Shown here: piece after piece, positions 48,878 through 57,805 of the stretch | How the letters are laid out: every line of letters starts with the position of its first letter | Position numbering within the stretch: the first letter of the stretch is position 1 | From: Amycolatopsis azurea DSM 43854 | GTDB taxonomy: Bacteria > Actinomycetota > Actinomycetes > Mycobacteriales > Pseudonocardiaceae | Assembly (NCBI RefSeq): GCF_001995215.1 | Contig: NZ_MUXN01000004.1 | Coordinates: 62,193 to 126,192 of the forward strand | Direction: 5' to 3' | DNA: 64,000 nucleotides | Notes under the pieces: model-generated | The model's database searches: none | What the model was told of the DNA's origin: nothing | Seen by the model: only the letters and a program-made list of their open reading frames with translations | Program-made: the position numbers and the translations under genes

Positions 48878-49429
48878 ATGTACTTGTCGACCGCTTGCGC
48901 CGCCGCGCTGACTCTCGTATTCGTTGTCTCCGTCACCGGTAAATTCGGTGGCGAAAGATTTCGCTCCTTTGTGGCGTCCACTGGAGTACTGGGGGTGATT
49001 TCGCGCGCGCGACGCGTCATTGTCGCGAGAATGGTCGTCGCGGCCGAATTCGTCATCGTGGCGGCGCTGATCGCCGGTGCGGTGGGCCGGTGGTGGAGTG
49101 TCCTCTTCCCGGCTTTCGCCGGTGCGGCGTCGCTTCTCGTGGCGTTCACCGCGGCGATCGTGCTGTCGTTGTCGCGCGGAGAACGCGCGCCGTGTCACTG
49201 CTTCGGTCCGAGCGCGTCGCCGCTCGGCGTGGCCCAGGTGGTGCGCAACATCCTGTTGCTGGGCATCGCGCTGAGCGGCTCGGTGGCTTCGTCGGTCGAA
49301 TCACCGCACGGACATCTGCCGGGAACGGCTGTCGCGCTGTGCGCCGGTCTCGCCGTCGGTCTCGTCGCCGTGCGCTTCGACGACATCGTGGAACTTTTCC
49401 GGGACGTCCCGGAACTCGTCAAGGAGTAG
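48878..49429 (+). CDS. MauE/DoxX-like redox-associated membrane protein
   Basis: The 183-residue protein has four to five membrane segments and the cytoplasmic or lumenal motif APCHCFGPS (Cys106 and Cys108), which is the CxCFG signature of MauE proteins. MauE helps form or shuttle disulfides in methylamine dehydrogenase maturation. No mauA/mauB genes are here, so it is probably reused to oxidise the six-Cys peptide with the next protein. ATG at 48878 follows GGGGGGAA; the longer frame to 48818 is rejected because it lies in the hairpin. TlpA gene follows after 2 bp. Confidence 0.85.
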   Translation: MYLSTACAAALTLVFVVSVTGKFGGERFRSFVASTGVLGVISRARRVIVARMVVAAEFVIVAALIAGAVGRWWSVLFPAFAGAASLLVAFTAAIVLSLSRGERAPCHCFGPSASPLGVAQVVRNILLLGIALSGSVASSVESPHGHLPGTAVALCAGLAVGLVAVRFDDIVELFRDVPELVKE

Positions 49430-49431
49430 GT

Positions 49432-49974
49432 ATGGGGATCCTGATCGCCGTTCTCGTCCTGGTCGGCGCTCTGCTCGTGCTCGATCTGGTGTTGACGTTC
49501 GGGGTGATCAAGCGGCTGCGCACCCACTCCGAGCTGATCGGCAAAGCGCTCGAGAACCGCGTTCCCGCGGGGCCGGTGATGGTGTCCGAAGGGAACTCGG
49601 TCGCGGATTTCACCGCGCGGACCGTCGACGGTGCCGAAGTCTCGCGGTCCGGCTTCACCGGACAGACGCTCGTGGGATTCTTCGCCGTCGAGTGCGACAC
49701 GTGTGTCGAAAAGCTTCCCGACTTCGTCGAGCACGCGAAAGACCATCCGCGGGAACACGTTCTCGCCGTGGTCCAGGGAGACCCCGATGGCGCGGCCGGA
49801 TTCGTCGCCCGGCTGGCGCCGGTGGCGCGCGTCGTCGTCGAGCCGGTCGGAGGCGTGGTCAGCAAGGCCTTCGAGGTGCGCGGAACGCCTGTGGTGGCGA
49901 TGCTCGGCCCCGGTGGCCGGGTCGTGGCCGCCGGTTTCCAGCCGGAAGTGCTGACGCGCCTGGCGGTCAGGTGA
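49432..49974 (+). CDS. TlpA/MauD-like membrane-anchored thioredoxin
   Basis: The 180-residue protein has an N-terminal anchor (about 3-24) and an AhpC/TSA-type thioredoxin domain. The redox centre is ECDTC (Cys88, Cys91), and the cis-Pro loop is RGTPVVAML. MauD of methylamine operons has the same anchor plus thioredoxin design and pairs with MauE. ATG at 49432 follows AAGGAG; the exporter start overlaps its stop (GTGA). It should transfer disulfides outside the membrane, most probably to the cassette peptide. Confidence 0.87.
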   Translation: MGILIAVLVLVGALLVLDLVLTFGVIKRLRTHSELIGKALENRVPAGPVMVSEGNSVADFTARTVDGAEVSRSGFTGQTLVGFFAVECDTCVEKLPDFVEHAKDHPREHVLAVVQGDPDGAAGFVARLAPVARVVVEPVGGVVSKAFEVRGTPVVAMLGPGGRVVAAGFQPEVLTRLAVR

Positions 49975-51800
49975 GCGCTCCGGGCCCGCGGTCGGCCGCC
50001 GTCGCGCTGGGCGTCGCCTGGACGGCCGCGCCGCTGATCCTGCTGGGCGGTCTCGCGGTCAGCGTGGCGACGGGTGTCCTGCCGGTGATCGTCGCGTGGT
50101 TGACCAAGCTGGTGCTCGATCGGGTGGTCGCCGTCGAGGTCAGCCTGGACGAGCTGACCATGCTCGCCGCCGGTCTCGCGGTGGCGGGAGTGTCGGTCGC
50201 CTTGCTCGGTGAGGCGGGGCGGTACCTGTCGGCCGAGCTCGCCCGCCGGGTCACTCTGCTCACCAAGGACCGGCTGTATCTCGCGACTGGGCGGCTGGCC
50301 GGCCTGACCCGCCTCGAACAACCCGCCTACCGCGACCGGTTGCACCTGGCCCAGCAGCACAGCTACTCCGGGCCCGGCGTGATCCTGGATTCGGTCGTCG
50401 GCGGCGTCCAGGCCGCGCTGACCACCGTCGGGTTCCTCGTGTCGCTGGCCGCGGTCAGCCTCCCGGTCACCGCGGTGGTGCTGGTCGCCGCGGTCCCGAC
50501 GCTCATCACGGAACTGAAACTGAGCAAGCGGCGCGCGCAGGTGCTGACCGGTCTCAGCCCCACGGAGCGGCGCGAATTCTTCTACATGCAGTTGATGACC
50601 GGCCTCGACGCCGCCAAGGAGATCCGGTTGCTCGGGCTGAGCAGACTGTTCCGGGGCCGGATGCTGGCCGAACTCCGCGAGGCCAACACGCGACGACGCC
50701 GTGCCGATCTTCGTGAGTTGGGAGTCCAGGGGCTGCTGAGCGCGCTCAGCGCCGTCGTCGCCGGTGCCGGGCTGATCTGGGCGGTGCTGGCCGCCGGGCG
50801 AGGTCAGCTGACGGTCGGCGACATCGCGGTCTTCACCGCGGCCGTCGCGGGAGTGCAAGGTTCCCTCGCCGGACTGGTCGGCCGGATCGGCGCGGCGCAC
50901 AACGCCCTGCTGTTGTTCGAGCACTACCGCGCCGTGACGGCGGAAGGCTCCGATCTCCCCGTTCCGCCGGAACCGGGAACGCTTTCGCCGCTCCGGCGGG
51001 GAATCGAGTTCCGCGATGTCTGGTTCCGCTACGGGCCAGGGCATCCGTGGGTGCTGCGCGGGGTGAACCTGTTCATCCCTTGTGGACGGTCGATGGCGCT
51101 GGTCGGGCACAACGGGGCAGGGAAGAGCACGATGGTGAAGCTGTTGTGCCGGTTCTACGACCCCACCCGTGGAGCCGTCCTCTGGGACGGCGTCGACCTG
51201 CGCGACCTGCCGGTCGACGAAGTGCGGCGCAGGCTCGGCGCGGTGTTCCAGGACTTCATGACCTACGAGATGAGCGCGGCGGAGAACATCGCGCTCGGCG
51301 ACGTCGACGGCGCGGACGAACTGGGGCCCGCCGACGAACGGCTCACGGCCGCGGCCGGGCGAGCGGGAATCCACGACACGCTCGCGAATCTGCCTCGCGG
51401 CTACCGGACCCTTCTTTCCCGGAGTTTCGTCAGCGAAGAGGACAAGGACGATCCGGAAACCGGTGTCCTGCTCTCGGGCGGGCAATGGCAGCGAGTCGCG
51501 CTCGCGCGGGCGTTCCTGCGGGACCGGCGGGATCTGCTCATCCTGGACGAGCCCACGTCGGGGCTCGACGCCGAAGCCGAACACGAAATCCACACGTCGC
51601 TCGCCGAGCATCGAGCCGGCCGCACGAGTGTGCTCATCTCGCATCGGCTCGGGTCCGTCCGGGGAGCCGACCGGATCGCCGTGCTCGTCGACGGCCAGGT
51701 CGCGGAGCTGGGCAGCCACGACGAACTGGTGTCGCTGGGCGGTACCTACTCGCGGCTTTTCCGGTTGCAGGCCGACGGATACGTTCAGGAGGTCTCGTGA
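49971..51800 (+). CDS. ABC exporter (six-TM plus ATPase), peptide cassette
   Basis: The 609-residue half exporter joins a six-TM domain to an ATPase: Walker A GHNGAGKST, signature LSGGQWQRVALARA, Walker B LLILDEPTSGLDAEA and switch His in ISHRLG. No C39 peptidase domain is present at the N-terminus, so leader removal must be by another enzyme, the S26 peptidase just downstream. GTG overlaps the TlpA stop and its own stop overlaps the peptidase GTG. It is the natural exporter of the cassette peptide, working as a homodimer. Confidence 0.9.
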   Translation: MSAPGPRSAAVALGVAWTAAPLILLGGLAVSVATGVLPVIVAWLTKLVLDRVVAVEVSLDELTMLAAGLAVAGVSVALLGEAGRYLSAELARRVTLLTKDRLYLATGRLAGLTRLEQPAYRDRLHLAQQHSYSGPGVILDSVVGGVQAALTTVGFLVSLAAVSLPVTAVVLVAAVPTLITELKLSKRRAQVLTGLSPTERREFFYMQLMTGLDAAKEIRLLGLSRLFRGRMLAELREANTRRRRADLRELGVQGLLSALSAVVAGAGLIWAVLAAGRGQLTVGDIAVFTAAVAGVQGSLAGLVGRIGAAHNALLLFEHYRAVTAEGSDLPVPPEPGTLSPLRRGIEFRDVWFRYGPGHPWVLRGVNLFIPCGRSMALVGHNGAGKSTMVKLLCRFYDPTRGAVLWDGVDLRDLPVDEVRRRLGAVFQDFMTYEMSAAENIALGDVDGADELGPADERLTAAAGRAGIHDTLANLPRGYRTLLSRSFVSEEDKDDPETGVLLSGGQWQRVALARAFLRDRRDLLILDEPTSGLDAEAEHEIHTSLAEHRAGRTSVLISHRLGSVRGADRIAVLVDGQVAELGSHDELVSLGGTYSRLFRLQADGYVQEVS

Positions 51801-52213
51801 AGGTCCTGGTATGGCTGGCCCCGGGGGCCTTCGGGTTGATGGCGCTGCGCTGGGTGAGGCGCCGTTGGGCGGTGATCGCCGTGACGGGTTCCAGCATGAC
51901 GCCGACTTTCCACGAGGGCGACCGGGTACTGGCGCGGCAACGCCCCAAAGCCTTCGCGGTGGGGGACGTCGTCGTGCTCGAGACTCCCGGATCGGGTTCG
52001 CCGCCGGTGCGACGGACCGTCAAACGGGTGGTCGCGGTCGGCGGGGACACGGTCCCCGAGGAAGCTGCGGGCCTCGTCGCGGCCGGTGCGGTCGTGCCGC
52101 CGCGGCATCTGGTGGTGCTGGGCGACAACCGGACGCTCAGCGCGGATTCGCGGCATCAGGGGTACTTTCCGGTGGACCGGGTCTTCGGCTTGGTGCTTCG
52201 CCGTCTCGGCTGA
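51797..52213 (+). CDS. S26 family signal peptidase
   Basis: The 138-residue peptidase has one N-terminal membrane anchor, nucleophile Ser33 in TGSSMTPTF, Lys76 in RRTVKRVVAVGGD and the third box GDNRTLSADSRHQGYFPVDRVFG. It is smaller than housekeeping LepB and resembles dedicated signal peptidases. The peptide's AAA at residues 22-24 is a fit for S26 specificity (A-x-A). GTG overlaps the exporter stop. It is the last cassette gene and is followed by a terminator hairpin. Cleavage of the cassette peptide is inferred from context. Confidence 0.88.
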   Translation: MKVLVWLAPGAFGLMALRWVRRRWAVIAVTGSSMTPTFHEGDRVLARQRPKAFAVGDVVVLETPGSGSPPVRRTVKRVVAVGGDTVPEEAAGLVAAGAVVPPRHLVVLGDNRTLSADSRHQGYFPVDRVFGLVLRRLG

Positions 52214-52222
52214 GGATTACCC

Positions 52223-52261
52223 AAGGACCCTTCATCGCGAAAATCGCGATGAAGGGTCCTT
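52223..52261. terminator. Hairpin ending the peptide cassette and MMPL gene
   Basis: AAGGACCCTTCATCGCGA pairs with 52244-52261 around three bases. It separates the convergent cassette and MMPL genes. Confidence 0.8.
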
Positions 52262-52276
52262 TGCTGTCGTCCGGGG

Positions 52277-54391
52277 TCAGCGGGACGACGGTTCCAAGGC
52301 CACGTGCGGCAGCCGCCGGTCCAGCCATCGCGGCAGCCACCAGGCGCGTTCCCCGAGCAGCCGCATCACCGCGGGCACCACAAGACAACGGATCACGAAC
52401 GCGTCCACCAGCACCGCGACGGCCAGCCCGAGACCGAACTGCGCCAGCATCCGGTCGGGGTTGAGCAGGAACGCCCCGAACACCACGATCATGATCGCCG
52501 CCGCGGCCGTGATCACCCCGCCGGTGGAGGCGAGCCCTTCGCGGACCGCGTGGCGCGCGTCGCCGGTGCGCCGCCATTCCTCGTGCATCCGGGACACCAG
52601 GAACACCTCGTAGTCCATGGAAAGCCCGAACACGATCGCGAAGATCAGCACCGGTACGTACGCTTCGATCGGTCCCGGTTGCGCGCCGAACAGGCCGTCG
52701 CCGAACACCGCGGTCATCACGCCGAGCGCGGCGCCGATGCTCAGCAGGTTCAGCACGGCCGCTTTGAGCGGGATCAAGATCGAGCGGAACACGACCATCA
52801 GCAGCAACGCCGACAACCCGACGACCACCAGTACGAACAGCGGCAGCCTGCCGCCGACGGCATCCGCGAAGTCCACCGCGGCCGCGACGCTCCCGCCGAC
52901 CAGGTACTTGCCGGGCAGCGTCGGCAGCACGTCGGTCCGCAGCCGTTCCACCAGGTCGGCGGTCGCCTCGTCCTGCGGCGACGACGTGGGGAAGGCGAGG
53001 ACCGTCGTGACGCCTTGGCCCATCGGCGGCGTCACGTCGGCGATTCCCGGTGTGGCTTCGAGTTTCCTTTGCAGTGCGACGCCGTCGCCGTTCTCGGTGA
53101 CCACGATCAGCGGTTCGCTGAAGCCGGGACCGAAGCCCTCGGACATCAGGTCGTACGCCTGCCGCGTGGTCGACGTTTCCGGATCCGTGCCCGCGTCGGC
53201 GAACCCGAGACGCATACCGAGCGCGGGCAGCGAGAGTCCGATGAGGACGAGCAACCCGAGCGCGAGCGGCACCATCGGCCGCCGCTGGACCGCGTCCCCG
53301 AGCTTGCCCCAGGTCCTGCCGTGTTCCCGCTTGGTGGCGTGCTTGCGGATGCTCTTTTCCAGGCGGCGGCCGAAAAGGGAGAGCAACGCGGGCAGCAGGG
53401 TGACCGACGCGAGCATCGTCACGAGCACGGTCAGCGCCACCGAGAGCGCGACACCGCGCAGAGAACCGAGGCCGAGCGCGAGCAGGCCGAGCAGCGCGAT
53501 GATCACCGTGCCGCCGGCGAACAGCACCGACCGGCCCGCGGTGTCGAGCGCCCGTCGTGCCGCCCGCTCGCGGTCGAGGCCACCCAGGATTTCGCCGCGG
53601 TACCGGGAAAAGATGAGCAACGCGTAGTCGACGCCGACACCGAAGCCGACCAGCATCATCAGCGGCGCCGTGTAACTCGCGATGTCGACGAACCGGCTGA
53701 CGAGCACGATCACACCGAGTGTGCTGCCGACGGCGAAGATCGCCGTGATCACCGGGAGCCCGGCGGCGAGGATCGAGCGGAACAGGAAGACGAGGATCAC
53801 CAGCGCGGCCAGCATCCCGACGCCCTCCGACGGGCCGCCGCTCTCATTGGTCCGCTGGATCGGCTCACCGCCGAGTTCGACCTGGAGCCCGGCGGATTCG
53901 GCCTTCTTCGCGGTGTCGACGACGCGCACGATGTCGTCGTACGGCAGATCGTTCGACTCGAGGTCGAAAGCGATGGCCGCGTAACCGATCGTGCCCTCGC
54001 GGGAGATCGCGGAAGGGTTGTCGAAGGGGCTCGTCACCGCTTTGACGTGCGGCTTGCCCCGGACTTCGGCGAGCATCGAGTCGATCGGCCCGCGTGCGGT
54101 CACGAGCCCGTTGTCGGTCTTGAAGACGATCTCGGCGGTCGCGCCGGTCCGCGCGGGAGCCTGTGCCTTGAACAGGTCCATGATCTGCTGGGATTCGGTG
54201 CCCGGCAGGGAATTGTCGTCGTGGTAGGCGCTGCCCGCCAGCTGTGAACCCAGCGTGACACCGATGAGGGTGAGCAGCCAGAGCGAAACGGCGAGCCAGC
54301 GGTGGCGCTGCGACCAGCCCGCCAGCTTCGACAGGCCGCCCCCAGGCTGTCTGTCCGGCTGTGTCTCTGAATGAGTGGTGATGGTGTCCAT
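52277..54391 (-). CDS. MMPL family (RND-type) membrane transporter
   Basis: The 704-residue protein has the MMPL/RND plan: one TM helix, a large outer loop, five helices, another outer loop and five helices. Motifs: LVGFGVGVDYALLIFSRYRGE in the first half and FGLSMDYEVFLVSRMHEEW in the second, both with the D-Y pair used for proton coupling. It exports lipids or drugs. ATG at 54391. The response regulator and kinase genes lie upstream in the same direction, so it is the probable target of that two-component system. Confidence 0.93.
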   Translation of the reverse strand: MDTITTHSETQPDRQPGGGLSKLAGWSQRHRWLAVSLWLLTLIGVTLGSQLAGSAYHDDNSLPGTESQQIMDLFKAQAPARTGATAEIVFKTDNGLVTARGPIDSMLAEVRGKPHVKAVTSPFDNPSAISREGTIGYAAIAFDLESNDLPYDDIVRVVDTAKKAESAGLQVELGGEPIQRTNESGGPSEGVGMLAALVILVFLFRSILAAGLPVITAIFAVGSTLGVIVLVSRFVDIASYTAPLMMLVGFGVGVDYALLIFSRYRGEILGGLDRERAARRALDTAGRSVLFAGGTVIIALLGLLALGLGSLRGVALSVALTVLVTMLASVTLLPALLSLFGRRLEKSIRKHATKREHGRTWGKLGDAVQRRPMVPLALGLLVLIGLSLPALGMRLGFADAGTDPETSTTRQAYDLMSEGFGPGFSEPLIVVTENGDGVALQRKLEATPGIADVTPPMGQGVTTVLAFPTSSPQDEATADLVERLRTDVLPTLPGKYLVGGSVAAAVDFADAVGGRLPLFVLVVVGLSALLLMVVFRSILIPLKAAVLNLLSIGAALGVMTAVFGDGLFGAQPGPIEAYVPVLIFAIVFGLSMDYEVFLVSRMHEEWRRTGDARHAVREGLASTGGVITAAAAIMIVVFGAFLLNPDRMLAQFGLGLAVAVLVDAFVIRCLVVPAVMRLLGERAWWLPRWLDRRLPHVALEPSSR

Positions 54392-54500
54392 GGCGGAAAG
54401 CATCGGCTTTCGCCGACGGCGAATCGTCGGGCTCCGGCGGACACTCCGGCCACAACTTCTGGGTACCCCTAAGGCACTTCCCGTACTACCGGGGTTGTGG

Positions 54501-55169
54501 TCACGGGGTCAACCAGCGAGGGGTGACCATGCCCGATTCGTAGGCAAGGACGACGAGTTGCGCGCGGTCACGGACATCCACCTTGGTCATGATGCGGCTG
54601 ACGTGCGTCTTCGCCGTCGCCGGGCTGAGCACGAGTTCCTTCGCGATTTCGTCGTTGGACAGACCGGCCGCGACGAGGCTCATCACCTCGCGTTCCCGTT
54701 CGGTGAGCCGGTTCAGCACCGGCGAAGGGGCGGGGCGGGCCACCCGGCCGGCGAACTCGGAGATCAGGCGGCGGGTGATCGACGGCGCGAGCAGCGCGTC
54801 GCCCCGGGCGACCACCCGGACACCGTGGATCAGTTCCTCCGGCTCGGTGTCCTTGACCAGGAACCCGCTGGCGCCCGCGCGCAACGCGCCGTAGACGTCC
54901 TCGTCGAGGTCGAAGGTGGTGAGGATGACGACCTTGATCCCGGTCAGCGCCGGGTCTCCGAGCAGATGCCGGGTCGCGGTGAGCCCGTCCATCACGGGCA
55001 TCCGGATGTCCATCAGGACCACGTCGGGTTTGTGTTCGTGCGCGGCTTCGAGGGACGCATGCCCGTCCGCCGCTTCGGCGACGACGGTGATGTCGTCCTC
55101 GCCGTCCAAAATGGACTTGAAGCCGGCGCGGACCAGCCGCTGGTCGTCGACGAGCAGGACCCGGATCAC
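54501..55169 (-). CDS. NarL/LuxR-type response regulator
   Basis: The 222-residue regulator has an N-terminal receiver with acidic pair (LLVDDQRLVR), phospho-Asp54 in VVLMDIRMPVMDG and Lys in FLVKDTEPEEL. A C-terminal LuxR HTH follows: LTEREREVMSLVAAGLSNDE, then VSRIMTKVDVRDR. GTG overlaps the kinase stop. It is transcribed toward the MMPL gene (109-bp gap), its likely target. Confidence 0.94.
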   Translation of the reverse strand: MIRVLLVDDQRLVRAGFKSILDGEDDITVVAEAADGHASLEAAHEHKPDVVLMDIRMPVMDGLTATRHLLGDPALTGIKVVILTTFDLDEDVYGALRAGASGFLVKDTEPEELIHGVRVVARGDALLAPSITRRLISEFAGRVARPAPSPVLNRLTEREREVMSLVAAGLSNDEIAKELVLSPATAKTHVSRIMTKVDVRDRAQLVVLAYESGMVTPRWLTP

Positions 55170-56242
55170 TTCTTCACCCGGAGCGGAAGCCGTGCGCGGA
55201 CGCGGAAGCCGCCGTCCTCGCGGGCGGACGCGGTCAGCTCGCCACCGAGTGCCTCGGCCCGTTCGGTCATCCCGCGGATCCCGTTGCCGGGTTTCGCCGC
55301 GCCTCCCCGGCCGTCGTCGTCGATCTGCACGGACACATCATGGTGTGTGTAGCCGATCCGCACCACGACGGTGTTCGCGGCGGCGTGGCGCGCGACGTTG
55401 GTCAGCGCCTCCTGGACCACGCGGAAGGCGGCGTGTTCGACGTCGGGCGGCAGATCCCGCGCCGTGCCGTCGATCTCGGTCCGGACGGTCAGGCCGTGCG
55501 CGCCCGCCGACTCGGCCAGTTCGGCGACCCTGGCCAGGCTCGGCGTGTCCGCCTGTCGCAGCATTCCCAGCGTGGCGCGGAGTTCGCGCAACGCGTCCTT
55601 GCTGGTCTGTTTGATCGTGGCCAGGGCCTCCTCCGATTTCGCCGGATCCTTGCCGTGCAGTGCCGCACCCGCCTGGACGTTGATGAGCGCCAGGTTGTGG
55701 CCGAGGGCGTCGTGCAGCTCGCGCGCGATCCGGAGCCGTTCGTCCGCGGCCCGGCGCTGTGCCTCGGCCTCCTTGGTGCGCTCGGCTTCACGGCGGTAGA
55801 ACGTCACGGCGCCGACCGCGATCAGCGCGATGAACCAGCCCGCCATCAGCAGGAACGCGAAGTTGTCGACCTGCCGTGCGGCGCCGGCCTGTGCCTCGCC
55901 GATCGCGACTCCGCCCATCGAGGCCGCCGCGACGACCGCCGCGCTGCGGATCCGCCCGGTCGAGGCGTTGTTGTACAGCGCGAAGGCGAACGCGAGCAGG
56001 ACGAACCCGTCCGGATCGGTCCGCGGGTAGTAGACCGCGCAGCAGACCGCGGTGAAGATCGCGACCGGGAGCGGGTACCGGCGGCGCAGGAACAACGCGG
56101 CGCACGCGAGCACCGCGCAGATCCAGCCGAGGACCGCGTTGCGCGGCGGTTCCGCGCTCGCGCCGAGCGAGACCGCGACGGAACTCGCGAGCACCGCCAC
56201 GGTGACCGCGATGTCCGCCGCGTACCGACGCAGGATCGCCAC
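55166..56242 (-). CDS. Sensor histidine kinase (HisKA_3 / NarL-type)
   Basis: The 358-residue kinase has an N-terminal membrane region of about five to six helices (1-140) with no outer domain. It is followed by the dimerisation/H-box RIARELHDALGHNLALINVQ and the HATPase loop IDDDGRGGAAKPGNGIRGM. It phosphorylates the regulator encoded next to it. Start GTG 56242 is preferred, since the longer frame runs into the divergent promoter. The small sensor suggests detection of membrane stress. Confidence 0.92.
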   Translation of the reverse strand: MAILRRYAADIAVTVAVLASSVAVSLGASAEPPRNAVLGWICAVLACAALFLRRRYPLPVAIFTAVCCAVYYPRTDPDGFVLLAFAFALYNNASTGRIRSAAVVAAASMGGVAIGEAQAGAARQVDNFAFLLMAGWFIALIAVGAVTFYRREAERTKEAEAQRRAADERLRIARELHDALGHNLALINVQAGAALHGKDPAKSEEALATIKQTSKDALRELRATLGMLRQADTPSLARVAELAESAGAHGLTVRTEIDGTARDLPPDVEHAAFRVVQEALTNVARHAAANTVVVRIGYTHHDVSVQIDDDGRGGAAKPGNGIRGMTERAEALGGELTASAREDGGFRVRARLPLRVKK

Positions 56243-56357
56243 ACGACGAGAGTAGCGCGATCGAGCCCGATTGACAAAATGGATTTTTACGTTCAAACTT
56301 ATTTTTGTGATCGAGGATGTGGCGCCGTGAAGGACGTGCTGTGAAAGACGACGTGCA

Positions 56358-56915
56358 GTGAAAGACGTGGAGTACCTGGAGCGGATCGAGCAGGCGGAGG
56401 CGCTGCTGAAGCCCCAGCGGGTGGACGTCCTGCGGCAGCTGGCGGAGCCACGGTCCTGCACCGAGGTGGCGGCGGTGCTGGACCAGACGCCGCAGCGGGT
56501 CTATTACCACGTGAAACGCCTGGTGGAAGCCGGGCTCGTGAAGCAGGTGACGGAGCGGAAGGTGCGCGCCGTCAGTGAGGGCGTGTACCAGGCGACCGCG
56601 CGTTCGTACTGGCTGTCGCCCGGATTGGTCGGCCGGATCGGTCCGCGGGCGGCGCGGGACGAGCTGAGTCTCGGCTATCTGGTGGACCTCATGGAGGAGG
56701 TCCAGTCGGACGTCGCCGCACTCGACAGGACCGCGCCGGAGCTGCCGTCGATCGGTGTCTCGGGCGAGATCCGGGTGGAGCCGGAGCGGCGCCAGGAGTT
56801 CCTCGACGAACTGAAGACGACTTTGCAGGATCTGTTCACTCGCTACGGCGGAGCGGAAGGCGACGCCTTCAAACTCGCCGTGGCCTGTTACCCGAAAGGA
56901 GAAGCCCGTGACTGA
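56358..56915 (+). CDS. ArsR-type winged-helix regulator of an SRPBCC operon
   Basis: The 185-residue protein has an ArsR-like HTH: LLKPQRVDVLRQLAEPRSCTE, then TPQRVYYHVKRLVEAGLVKQV (about 17-65), and an acidic C-terminal part. It lacks Cys pairs of metal-sensing ArsR. ArsR-SRPBCC pairs are common in actinobacteria. GTG at 56358 lies in a small tandem repeat GTGAA(A/G)GACG that occurs three times at 56327-56368, giving alternative starts. It overlaps the next gene by eight bases. An A+T-rich promoter precedes it. Confidence 0.85.
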   Translation: MKDVEYLERIEQAEALLKPQRVDVLRQLAEPRSCTEVAAVLDQTPQRVYYHVKRLVEAGLVKQVTERKVRAVSEGVYQATARSYWLSPGLVGRIGPRAARDELSLGYLVDLMEEVQSDVAALDRTAPELPSIGVSGEIRVEPERRQEFLDELKTTLQDLFTRYGGAEGDAFKLAVACYPKGEARD

Positions 56916-57795
56916 ACCGGCGAGCTTCCAGGTGCGCGTGCGCGCGCCGATCGACGAGGTCTGGCACGCACTGATCGACCCCGGTGCGCTGCGCACGTGG
57001 TTTTCCGAACACGCGGAAGTCGACTTGCCGTCCCGCTACGAGTTCTGGGGTCGCTACACGCCGGACGGCGAGGTCCCGCGTCAGCGGCTGTTACTGGCCG
57101 AGGACAACGTCCTGCGGTTCGCCTGGACCGTCGACGGTACGGAGACCGTCGTCGAACTCGAACTGGCGGAAGACGGAGCCGGAACCTCTTTGTCGTACAG
57201 CCAGACCGGCCTGCCGGACTTCGCCGCGCTGATGGCGGACTCGGACTCGCCGCTCGGCATGATGCACACGTTCTGGGCGCTGGCGGTCGCGAACCTGGTC
57301 GATCACGTCGAAGGGCGCCCGATCACCGCCCGCTGCGATCTCACCTCACCGGTGATGCGGGAAGAAGTGCGCATCGGCGCGGCGCGACCGGAGGTCTACC
57401 GCTCGATCACCGATCCCGCCGAGTTCACGCGCTGGTTCGGCGCGCGGATCGAAGCCGAGATGCGCGTCGGCGGACGCTGGGCGATGGGCTCACTGGAGCA
57501 GGACCCGGACCCGGCGAAGATCGTCGATCTGGTGCCCGGCGAGAGGATGACGCTCGCGTACGAGGAAGGCATCGTGACGTCCTGGGAACTCGAGGACTCC
57601 GGTGGTGGTACCAAGCTGACGTTCGTCCAAAGTGGATTCTCCGGCGAGAAGCCGCCGTATGGCTCCTGGATGGGCTGGCTCAGTGGCTTGGCGGAGCTGC
57701 GCCGGTTCCACGAGGTCGACATGTGGCTCCCGATCTGGGTCGACGTCCACCTCGACGGAATGCCCGAAGGGCTTATCGCACTGGATGGGAAGTAG
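56908..57795 (+). CDS. Tandem SRPBCC (AHSA1-like) domain protein
   Basis: The 295-residue protein repeats the AHSA1/START-like fold twice: FQVRVRAPIDEVWHALIDPG (domain 1, 5-24) and VRIGAARPEVYRSITDPAEF (domain 2, about 154-173). The second ends GLAELRRFHEVDMW. Such proteins bind hydrophobic ligands. It starts inside the ArsR gene's last codons and is followed by an SDR after 10 bp. The three make one operon. Ligand unknown. Confidence 0.88.
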   Translation: MTEPASFQVRVRAPIDEVWHALIDPGALRTWFSEHAEVDLPSRYEFWGRYTPDGEVPRQRLLLAEDNVLRFAWTVDGTETVVELELAEDGAGTSLSYSQTGLPDFAALMADSDSPLGMMHTFWALAVANLVDHVEGRPITARCDLTSPVMREEVRIGAARPEVYRSITDPAEFTRWFGARIEAEMRVGGRWAMGSLEQDPDPAKIVDLVPGERMTLAYEEGIVTSWELEDSGGGTKLTFVQSGFSGEKPPYGSWMGWLSGLAELRRFHEVDMWLPIWVDVHLDGMPEGLIALDGK

Positions 57796-57805
57796 GGAGG
57801 ATCCG

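Noticed and set aside
48878..49974. Methylamine dehydrogenase (mau) operon
   Set aside because: MauE- and MauD-like genes are present, but there is no mauA, mauB or mauF-type gene, and the Cys peptide is far too short to be a MauA light chain.
49419..51719. 766-codon frame antisense to the peptide exporter
   Set aside because: Shadow of the ABC gene; no motif or start signal.
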